Shown: positions 9,527 to 16,460 of the stretch, in pieces
How positions within the stretch are numbered: the first letter of the stretch is position 1
How the letters are laid out: each line of letters begins with the position of its first letter
Origin: Pirellulales bacterium
Lineage (GTDB): Bacteria > Planctomycetota > Planctomycetia > Pirellulales > Thermoguttaceae
Reading direction: 5' to 3'
Assembly: GCA_016936015.1 (NCBI GenBank)
Contig: JAFGPV010000154.1
Coordinates: forward strand, 1-41,316
DNA length: 41,316 nt
Made by a program: the position numbers and the translations under genes
Notes under the pieces: generated by a model
Databases searched by the model: none
What the model was told of the DNA's origin: nothing
The model's input: the letters and a program-made list of their open reading frames with translations, nothing else

Positions 9527-10561
9527 TCAGTCGCGTGGGTCGGGGGAAGATTCTTCTCGGCCGGCGTTTTTCCCCGGCCAATCCCAGTGCGCTAAATCGG
9601 AACTCCAGGCCACGCCGATCGAGCAATGGGCGTCCACGTTGTCCTGGGTTTTCTCCTTTCCGGGACCTCCACCGTGGAAAAACATCAAATACTTCCCGAC
9701 GCCAGGGACTTTTCGCAAATCGAGGACAAAGCCGGCCGTGATTCGGGTTTCCGCCCAGGGCCAATGCTTCTGACCGAGCGTGATTAATCCCTTTTCGTCA
9801 CGCCAGCGTTTCAGATCGTGGGAACGCTTCACGCGCATGCCGTTGCCGGGAGTATGCATCAAGACGTACTCCCCGCCGTCCACCAGGACGCAGGCGTTTT
9901 CGCCGCCGCGGATCCGGCCGGCGTAAGTCCAATTCGTCAAGTCGCGGGACCACGACATGCTCACACCGTCCTGCTTGAAGAAGCACCACCATTTTTCCCG
10001 ATCGTCTTTATCCCGGAAAATGTAGGGGTCGATGATCCGGCCCAGGGCCTGTTCCGAGACGTCGGGGCCTTTCAGCCGGAGCAGTTCCGGGGCGCTCCAA
10101 TCATGAAGGTTCTTGCTCCGCAAGATGAACGCGCGGGCATTATCGTCGCCCCAGCGCAGTTCATCACCGCGCCGGTAGTCAAGCCGGGGATAACGGCTGA
10201 CGCAGAGGATCCACTCGTCATGAAAGCAGATGACGTTTCCGGGGCTGGAGTAATTCAAGTGCTGTCCCTTGGGAGTGATGATCTTCGGCGTGGACCAGTG
10301 CCGCAGGTCACGGGACGTACTTTCCACCGTGTAGGAATAGATTTTATCGTCCGCTTCCGTCCGAACCATCGTGCAGAACAAGCAAAACGTGCCGTCATGA
10401 TAGATGGCCGCCGGATCGCGGTAGGCGGTCCGGGAATCTCCGCGAAGCACGATCGGGCCGTCCAAGCCCGAGAGCAACGATTTCGCACTCTCCGCCGCCG
10501 GTTGATCCGCTCCCAGGAGCACCAGACACGTTATGAAGTGAGACGGCGTAATGCCCAGCAT
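9527..10561 (-). CDS. Secreted GH43-like five-bladed beta-propeller protein
   Basis: A 344-residue protein beginning MLGITPSHFITCLVLLGADQ, a signal peptide. I chose this start because ACAGGAAACC lies directly before it; an in-frame start at 10642 would put 27 polar residues before the signal peptide and has no ribosome binding site. The body shows the blade pattern of clan GH-F/J-type propellers (GH43/32/62-like): YRDPAAIYHDG near the N-terminus with a candidate general-base Asp, then repeated STSRDLRHWS, SKNLHDWSAP, WSRDLTNWTYA, SHDLKRWRDE and SSDLAHWDW motifs. It probably acts outside the cytoplasm on plant or algal glycans, but the GH family and the substrate cannot be fixed by eye. It lies between the DUF4838 and URO-D-like genes on the same strand. 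Confidence 0.78.
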   Translation of the reverse strand: MLGITPSHFITCLVLLGADQPAAESAKSLLSGLDGPIVLRGDSRTAYRDPAAIYHDGTFCLFCTMVRTEADDKIYSYTVESTSRDLRHWSTPKIITPKGQHLNYSSPGNVICFHDEWILCVSRYPRLDYRRGDELRWGDDNARAFILRSKNLHDWSAPELLRLKGPDVSEQALGRIIDPYIFRDKDDREKWWCFFKQDGVSMSWSRDLTNWTYAGRIRGGENACVLVDGGEYVLMHTPGNGMRVKRSHDLKRWRDEKGLITLGQKHWPWAETRITAGFVLDLRKVPGVGKYLMFFHGGGPGKEKTQDNVDAHCSIGVAWSSDLAHWDWPGKNAGREESSPDPRD

Positions 10562-10795
10562 GGTTTCCTGTCCAAGGGGTGAGATTCGAGGCGGATTGGC
10601 GGGATGATGATCGCCATCAATCAGCAGTTTAAACTCTTCCATGCGATTTCACAAGCCGGCGCAGAACGGTTACACCATGCTAAGCATCATGCTCTTGACG
10701 ATTTGCTACATGGCGCTGCGATGCCGACCGTCAATCCTCGCGACCTTTTCCAGATGTTGCGAAGGACTTTTATGAAAAAATTCATTGGGCAAATC

Positions 10796-12808
10796 TCATT
10801 TTGTACGTTTGCCGTCGACGATTGCCCGGCTTTCCTCATCGAGCCAGTTTGTGATCGCCGACTTGAGGAAGGACTCCACCTCCTGGCGGTCGATCAGGCC
10901 TTGGTGGAGATCGGCAAGCGTGTAGAGAAATTGGATTGTGTCGTCGGTCAGAGTGCGGGCCTCACGGAGTTGTTTTTCGGCTTGCGGGAATTTTCCCTGG
11001 GAGCGGAGGTGCTGAATCTGCTCGCGGCGGCGGTGGATTGCGGTCAATCGTTCGGCCAGGTCGTGGAGTTTTTCCACACGGCCCACTCGATCGGCCAGCA
11101 GTGGGTTGGTTCTGACCGCCTCGACGGCCGGGTCAATCCAGGTCTTTCGCTGTTGGGCCAGCATGGCGCGATCCTGTGGCCGGGAGCCGCCCCGCACCCG
11201 GTAGGCGAGGTCGATTTCGCGAGCCCATTGCTCATCGTAGGCGCCGATCAAGGGACCGGCTTGGGGACCATAATAGCGGAGCGCGTAGTCGTGGATTAAC
11301 GAGAAGGGGTCGAGCGAAACGTTGTAGAAGCACTGACCCGCCAGGTAGCCGTTGAGTCCTTGGTTCCACCAGCAGCCCGGCGGCCACATCAGCATATAGA
11401 CCGAATCGATCCCTTTTTCGAGAAGATATTTTCGGTCGCCGCGGATGGCCAAGGCGCAAGGGGGCAGGATCCACGGCCCGGCGAAATTGTCGGAGTAATA
11501 CTGACAGACGGTCAGCCCGCCGGGGGCGGCGCGGCGCCAGGCTTCGAGATTGGCTCGGCGATCATAGCGGTCATCGTCGTAGCCGATGCCCAGGTATCGG
11601 CCCCAGTGGGCCCAAATGATCCGCTGCCGGGGAGAAACGGCGACGCCGTCAGGAGGCGTGTCGGCGGGCGGGTAACCGCCGAGCGTTTCGACCTCGACTT
11701 GCGGCGCACTGCGTTTCAGCCGCTCGATGACTTCCTTCATCAGAACCATCAATGCATTGCCGGCGCCTTGTTTTTGACATTCCGGGCACTGGCAGCATGG
11801 TCCGCCGTCGAACGGCCCGATGCACAGGATATGGATTTGCGGACAGGTCTTGACGAAGGCCTCGACGTTGCCGGTGAACGTTTTCCGGGCCTCGGCGTTG
11901 GTCCAGCAAAATTGGGCGCCGAAGAAGTTTTGAGGCACGCGTTTGCCATCACGCATGCCAAACCACTCGGGATGGTCTTGGAAATAGTCTTCGGCCCGGA
12001 GGAAATGGTCGAAAGAATGTCCCGGTCCGTGGAGCAGCATCTCTCGTTTTTCGAGTTCCCCCAAGAGACTTGACCGGCTGGAACCCTCCCCTTTTTTCCC
12101 CCGGCCCGACAGAACAGCGTACTGCTCGATCAGCGAGGGCTTGTTCGCGCAACCCCAACTCATGGCGTTGTAGCGGTTTTTCATGGCCCAGTCGAGTTGC
12201 TTCTCAGCCGCCGGCACGTCGACCGCATAGGTCCACGAATCGCCGCCGCAAATCCGGTATTTCATGGGGGAGGCGACGGCCCAGGCACCGGCGGCGATTT
12301 CCAAGGTCGGCAGGCGAGGCACGACCTCGGGATCCGAAGGATTTGCCTCGGGGTAGAACCACCGGCATCCGCAGCGTTCCAGCAAATCGTAAACGCCGTA
12401 GATGACGCCTCGGCCGTTCTCGCCGCCAAGAATGATGCGTTCAGGTTTCGCGGGGGATTGACCATCCGACGCGGCGACGCAGACGGCAATCGCGTAGCCG
12501 TCATACCCCTTCGACGGCGGCGGCAAGGCGGCCCGATCGGCGGCAGAGAGATCCCTTCGCAGACCGACCACGCAGGCGGTCTGCGCGGGATCATCCGTGC
12601 CGAGAGTGAATTCCGCACCCGTCATTTGCCGGAGGTACTTTTGCAATTCAGCGACGGCCCAGGCCGCCCCTGCGGATTGGGGGGAGGGGACGACGATCTG
12701 CCAGCGAGTTTGGCCCTGCCGGGCCAAGCTAACATGCGGCTCCTGTTCCATCCCAAAGAGGAAGGAAGGATCGCCAACCAACATGAGAAGCAATACCGTA
12801 CATTTCAT
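10796..12808 (-). CDS. Secreted DUF4838 protein (alpha-glucuronidase-like N-terminal fold)
   Basis: A 670-residue protein starting MKCTVLLLMLVGDPSFLFG, a signal peptide. The N-terminal third resembles the GH67/GH20 non-catalytic domain (AVAELQKYLRQMTGAEF, GENGRGVIYGVYDLLERCGCRWFYP). The central region has DUF4838 hallmarks: SFDHFLRAEDYFQDHPEWF, the cysteine motif CCQCPECQ, and IIWAHWGRYLG. An in-frame GTG at 12895 was rejected: it has no RBS, and its extra residues are the antisense of a receptor pseudogene. A TATAAT lies only nine bases before the chosen ATG, hinting at a leaderless transcript. Homologues sit in polysaccharide-utilisation loci; the biochemical activity is undetermined. It heads a possible minus-strand operon with the propeller and URO-D-like genes. 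Confidence 0.82.
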   Translation of the reverse strand: MKCTVLLLMLVGDPSFLFGMEQEPHVSLARQGQTRWQIVVPSPQSAGAAWAVAELQKYLRQMTGAEFTLGTDDPAQTACVVGLRRDLSAADRAALPPPSKGYDGYAIAVCVAASDGQSPAKPERIILGGENGRGVIYGVYDLLERCGCRWFYPEANPSDPEVVPRLPTLEIAAGAWAVASPMKYRICGGDSWTYAVDVPAAEKQLDWAMKNRYNAMSWGCANKPSLIEQYAVLSGRGKKGEGSSRSSLLGELEKREMLLHGPGHSFDHFLRAEDYFQDHPEWFGMRDGKRVPQNFFGAQFCWTNAEARKTFTGNVEAFVKTCPQIHILCIGPFDGGPCCQCPECQKQGAGNALMVLMKEVIERLKRSAPQVEVETLGGYPPADTPPDGVAVSPRQRIIWAHWGRYLGIGYDDDRYDRRANLEAWRRAAPGGLTVCQYYSDNFAGPWILPPCALAIRGDRKYLLEKGIDSVYMLMWPPGCWWNQGLNGYLAGQCFYNVSLDPFSLIHDYALRYYGPQAGPLIGAYDEQWAREIDLAYRVRGGSRPQDRAMLAQQRKTWIDPAVEAVRTNPLLADRVGRVEKLHDLAERLTAIHRRREQIQHLRSQGKFPQAEKQLREARTLTDDTIQFLYTLADLHQGLIDRQEVESFLKSAITNWLDEESRAIVDGKRTK

Positions 12809-12817
12809 ACTTCTAAC

Positions 12818-12823
12818 ATTATA
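12818..12823 (-). promoter_or_regulatory. Candidate -10 element (TATAAT) of the DUF4838 gene
   Basis: A perfect TATAAT on the minus strand ends nine bases before the ATG at 12808. No good -35 box is seen at 16-18 bases upstream, and no Shine-Dalgarno sequence lies between it and the start. If used, transcription would begin about at the start codon. Confidence 0.3.
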
Positions 12824-12828
12824 CAGAT

Positions 12829-13014
12829 TTTTCCAAATATGTTGGTTAAGCCGTGCGTTTATGTTGGACGCCCCAAAAAACCTTTGAGGTTTCACTGGTT
12901 GGGCGGAACCTGCTGAAGAGCGCCCATCAGGAATCCGGCAACGTCAACTTCTTCGGCACCCAACATACGGAAGTTGAAGCCGAAGTCTACGGGCAAATCG
13001 CCATCCGGCGTTGA
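12829..13014 (+). pseudogene. C-terminal remnant of a TonB-dependent receptor
   Basis: In the plus frame ending at TGA 13012-13014, the last 53 codons align without gaps to the last 53 residues of the intact receptor ending at 15477; about 29 of 53 are identical by hand count. Shared stretches include VGRNLL, HTEV and EVY-QI (VGRNLLKSAH against VGRNLLAGTH; HTEVEAEVYGQI against HTEVQQEVYSQI). The match continues upstream as FSKYVG then TAA at 12847-12849, where the intact gene has ISNYFAAD, so an in-frame stop interrupts the frame. No start codon or RBS is present. It is a decayed end of a related receptor gene, left after deletion or recombination. Confidence 0.8.
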
Positions 13015-13338
13015 CGGATTCGACAGGGAAGAATGCACAACATGGAGTGCCGTTAACAGTTGCAACAAAGGAAACGACAATCCAAGAGAAAGTAGCCCTA
13101 ACTTTTCTCCCTTTCTATTGCAGCAGGACGCAAAGGGCGAGTTTCCCGGGAAATACCATTCTTGAATGATTACATCGCAATGCGTATTTATTGTGTTACG
13201 ATACCGGATTTGCCCACATGATTTCAATAACTCTAGGAGAATGACCGAGTTAGAATATTAGGTGTCTTCTTGCTCTCGACACCTTTGAGATCTAACGGAC
13301 GGGACACATCCAATTTGTGGATTTATGGAAAGGACTCC
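13015..13338. other. Intergenic region before the TonB receptor
   Basis: This 324-base, fairly AT-rich gap lies between the receptor remnant and the intact receptor. I saw no cobalamin or other riboswitch signature, no clear promoter pair and no further coding remnant. The ribosome binding site of the receptor, GGAAAGGA, is at its right end. Confidence 0.4.
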
Positions 13339-15477
13339 ATGCGGTGCCGTGATATATATTTCTGTGTTCTCGCCATTGGGTGGCTAATTCACTTCACGGC
13401 GGGCAGGATTCATTGCCAGGATGGTGCAGACGCCGGCAATCTTGACGTCATCGGTAAAACTGATACAACCTCGAAAACCGATAAACTTGAAAAACTCCTG
13501 GACCTTGCGGACAAGGACATCGCTCAGCTCTCCCAGGTCCGCGTCAACGGGATGACCGGCTCGCCGTCGCTGGACACGCCGGTTTCGACGGTCTCCCGGC
13601 AACCGAGCACCATCGGACAAACGGCGGCGGCGGTTTACGTCGTGACCAACGAGATGATCCGCCGCTCGACTGCCAAGACCATCCCCGACGTGCTGCGGCT
13701 GGTGCCGGGAGTAGACGTTGCCCGGATTAACGCCAGCACCTGGGCGGTGTCGATCCGCGGATTCAACAATGCGTTTGCCAACAAACTCCTGGTGATGATC
13801 GACGGCCGGACGATTTACAACACGATGTTCGGCGGCGTGTATTGGAGCGAGCAGGACGTGCTGCTGGAGGATGTGGACCACATCGAAGTGATCCGCGGGC
13901 CGGGGGCCTCCGTCTGGGGTTCCAACGCGGTCAACGGGGTCATCAATATCGTCACCAAAGATTCCAAAGACACCCAGGGGACTTACATCGAGAGCGGTGC
14001 GGGAACCGAGGAGCTGGGTTTTTCCAGCCTCCGTTGGGGCGGCGGGAACGGAGACGACCTCCACTATCGCTTCTACGGGAAATGGTACGAGTGGGGACCC
14101 GGCGTCAGCGCCGACGCCCTACCGGCTTGGGACGGCTGGCATCAGGCTCGGGGCGGATTCCGCATGGATTGGGAGGTCAGTGAAGACGATAAAATTACCT
14201 TTCAAGGCGACTATTACAACGGCTACAGCGGCGATAAAACCGAGCAAACGCTCCTTGCGCCGCCCTATAAGCGGTTTCTCAAGGACACCATTCATCAGGA
14301 AGGCGCCAACGCCTTGCTTCGTTGGTCGCACACCATCGATCAGGATTCCGACTGGGCCGCTCAGGTGTTTTACGACCGCATGGAACACTGCCTGCTCACG
14401 CGACAAGTCATGGAAAATCATAACGTCTTCGATTTTGATTTTCAGCACCGTTTCCCCGCGGGCGACCGGCACGAGTGGATCTGGGGCTGTGGCTACCGCA
14501 ACACCACGGATCAAGGGCCGAATACGTCGGTTTTCAGATTAATTCCTCCCGGCCGCTCCTATAAAATCATCAGTTACTTCGTTCAAGACCGGATCACGCT
14601 GGTGGAGGATAAATGGTTCCTGACGCTCGGCTGCAAGTTCGAGCACAACGATTTCACCAAGTTCGAGTACCAACCGACGGTGCAGTTGTTATGGGCCGTA
14701 GATGATGAACATTCGATCTGGGGATCGGTGTCTCGGGCCGTCCGCACGCCGGACCGGTCGAAACTCGATACTTACATGATTTCCCCCCCATTTATCACGG
14801 ACCCAATTCCTTTCTCCCCTTTCATTATAGGGAATCCCAACTTGCTCTCGGAAGATGTGATCACCTACGAATTAGGTTACCGTGAGCAAACGACCGAACG
14901 CTTCTCGTGGGATCTCGCGCTCTTTCTGAACGATTATCGAAATACCGATGCATTTGAAGCCGGAACACCATTCTTTGATCCCACCATCGGTTTTATGCTC
15001 CTTCCAAGCCGGTTTGTCAATGCCCAATCGGGCAGGACTTACGGATTCGAGGTTTCAGCGAATTATGATCTTTCGTCACGCTGGAAACTCCGCGGATCTT
15101 ACTCATTTTTGGACGTCAATATGAATCCTCTTCAATATCCCTATAGTGATGAATACGGGGGAAGGGGCTCTCCGAGGAATCTATTCAATTTGCAGTCTTC
15201 GTGGGATCTCGGGCGGAAGTGGGAACTGGATTTCATCGGCCGGTATGTGGATAACCAAAATTGTTGGAATGAACTGGGACAGACAATCACTATTTCCAAT
15301 TATTTCGCGGCCGATGTCCGCCTTGCCTGGAAACCATACAAAAACTTCGAGTGGTCGGTCGTCGGACGAAACCTGTTGGCCGGCACACACCCCGAATTCG
15401 GCGACGATCTTATCTTGAACACGATTCATACGGAAGTACAGCAAGAGGTTTATTCACAAATCATTTGGAGACACTAA
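13339..15477 (+). CDS. TonB-dependent outer-membrane receptor
   Basis: A 712-residue receptor. The ATG at 13339 is preceded by GGAAAGGACTCC and begins a signal peptide (MRCRDIYFCVLAIGWLIHF, cut near HCQ-DG); an upstream TTG at 13270 lacks a ribosome site. After a short DKDIAQLSQVRV segment comes the plug domain (residues about 90-207), with TIPDVLRLVPGVDVARI, SIRGFNNAFANKLLVMIDGR, EVIRGPGASVWG and NAVNGVINIVTK. The remainder is the 22-strand barrel, ending QIIWRH. The close match to receptors normally encoded next to YfiR-like proteins and CHASE8 kinases fits what follows here. The ligand is unknown; no riboswitch or Fur-like site was recognised. A decayed copy of the C-terminus lies 325 bases upstream. 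Confidence 0.92.
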   Translation: MRCRDIYFCVLAIGWLIHFTAGRIHCQDGADAGNLDVIGKTDTTSKTDKLEKLLDLADKDIAQLSQVRVNGMTGSPSLDTPVSTVSRQPSTIGQTAAAVYVVTNEMIRRSTAKTIPDVLRLVPGVDVARINASTWAVSIRGFNNAFANKLLVMIDGRTIYNTMFGGVYWSEQDVLLEDVDHIEVIRGPGASVWGSNAVNGVINIVTKDSKDTQGTYIESGAGTEELGFSSLRWGGGNGDDLHYRFYGKWYEWGPGVSADALPAWDGWHQARGGFRMDWEVSEDDKITFQGDYYNGYSGDKTEQTLLAPPYKRFLKDTIHQEGANALLRWSHTIDQDSDWAAQVFYDRMEHCLLTRQVMENHNVFDFDFQHRFPAGDRHEWIWGCGYRNTTDQGPNTSVFRLIPPGRSYKIISYFVQDRITLVEDKWFLTLGCKFEHNDFTKFEYQPTVQLLWAVDDEHSIWGSVSRAVRTPDRSKLDTYMISPPFITDPIPFSPFIIGNPNLLSEDVITYELGYREQTTERFSWDLALFLNDYRNTDAFEAGTPFFDPTIGFMLLPSRFVNAQSGRTYGFEVSANYDLSSRWKLRGSYSFLDVNMNPLQYPYSDEYGGRGSPRNLFNLQSSWDLGRKWELDFIGRYVDNQNCWNELGQTITISNYFAADVRLAWKPYKNFEWSVVGRNLLAGTHPEFGDDLILNTIHTEVQQEVYSQIIWRH

Positions 15478-15791
15478 CCTGGCAACGAAGATGTTACCCC
15501 TTGTCAGGAAGGGACTTAAAGCTAATGGAAACGATTCTCACGCCTTCCAGAAGAGGGGGTGGCATTCTTTTCTATCCTTCTTCATCTCAGCGTTAATCAA
15601 AAGCTAGATTTGATAAGCCTGTCCTGAAAGAGTGCTTGAACCGGGGGTGGTGTCACAATATTTCGGGAGGGCTGGAGAACGCACGTTGGAGGCGAAAATC
15701 GTGCCCTGAGCAACGCTGCCGAAAAGGTGGCAAGTTTCACCTCTGAAGACCGCTTGGTGGACAATTTCACCTGAAACGACGACTACGGACC
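15478..15791. other. Intergenic region between receptor and YfiR gene
   Basis: A 314-base gap. Its only notable content is the pair of direct repeats at 15726-15776 described separately. No stable terminator or coding sequence is evident. Confidence 0.4.
15726..15776. repeat. Two 30-bp-spaced repeats resembling an IS21-type end
   Basis: GGTGGCAAGTTTCACCT (from 15726) and GGTGGACAATTTCACCT (from 15756) match at 14 of 17 positions and are each followed by a GAA-rich tail. Multiple short repeats of this GGTGG...TTTCACC form occur at the termini of IS21-family elements. No istA/istB genes are nearby, so at most this is a relic end. Confidence 0.35.
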
Positions 15792-16445
15792 ATGATACCG
15801 GCGAGGCGATTCCTGTGGACGGCGATGCTCGGCCTTGGAGCGGTCGTTGCCCTTTTGTGCTATGCGCCGCCGACGTTCGGCCAGAACGGGATACCGTCGA
15901 AAGAGGACGAGTATTTGATCAAGGCCGCGTTTCTTTACGGATTCGGCCAGAACGTCACGTGGCCCGATTCGTCGTTCGACAGTCCGAAAGCGCCGTTTGT
16001 CATCGGCATTCTCGGTTCGGACCCGTTCGGCGGCGCATTGCAGGAAATCGCCCGGAAAAAGACGATCCAGGGGCGGAAAATCGTCATCCGGCAATTTGCC
16101 CGAATCGAGAACTATCAGGGACCCTGCCATATTTTGTTCATTTCAGATGCGGTCCGTCCCGAGGAGCAACACGCCGCGTTGCGGCAGTTGTCGCAGGTGG
16201 GATTGTTGACCGTGGGGGAAAGCCCCGATTTCATTGCTGAAGGCGGGATCGTGGATTTATACCTTGAAGGAGATTCCGTCCGATTCGAGCTGAACGTGGA
16301 AGCGGCCAATCGGGCAAAACTTCGCATGGACGCTCAGTTGCAGAAATTAAGCAAGCCGGCCGCCGATCGCCGCACGGGTGAGAGAGCCTCCCCGGCAACC
16401 TTACCCTCAGCGGCGGCCGGGGTGACGTTCGGAAAAATGAGTTGA
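15792..16445 (+). CDS. YfiR/DUF4154 family periplasmic protein
   Basis: A 217-residue protein with an N-terminal signal peptide (about residues 1-31, ending FGQ-NG). It carries the family landmarks in order: EYLIKAAFLYGFGQNVTWP, IGILGSDPFGG, CHILFIS, LLTVGESPDFIAEGGIVDL, and the closing helix FELNVEAANRAKLRMDAQL. In Pseudomonas, YfiR is a periplasmic inhibitor of the CHASE8-type diguanylate cyclase YfiN; here the likely partner is the CHASE8 kinase starting 15 bases downstream. The C-terminal 30 residues are low-complexity. The RBS is weak (GGA close to the start). Position between receptor and kinase suggests it carries a signal from the outer membrane to the sensor. Confidence 0.9.
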   Translation: MIPARRFLWTAMLGLGAVVALLCYAPPTFGQNGIPSKEDEYLIKAAFLYGFGQNVTWPDSSFDSPKAPFVIGILGSDPFGGALQEIARKKTIQGRKIVIRQFARIENYQGPCHILFISDAVRPEEQHAALRQLSQVGLLTVGESPDFIAEGGIVDLYLEGDSVRFELNVEAANRAKLRMDAQLQKLSKPAADRRTGERASPATLPSAAAGVTFGKMS

Positions 16446-16460
16446 AGCGTGAGGTGAGCC

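Noticed and set aside
12892-13227. A 111-codon minus-strand ORF
   Set aside because: It covers the antisense of the TonB receptor remnant, has no RBS and no recognisable features.
13015-13338. Possible cobalamin or other riboswitch before the TonB receptor
   Set aside because: No B12-box-like sequence or extended conserved stem pattern could be found.
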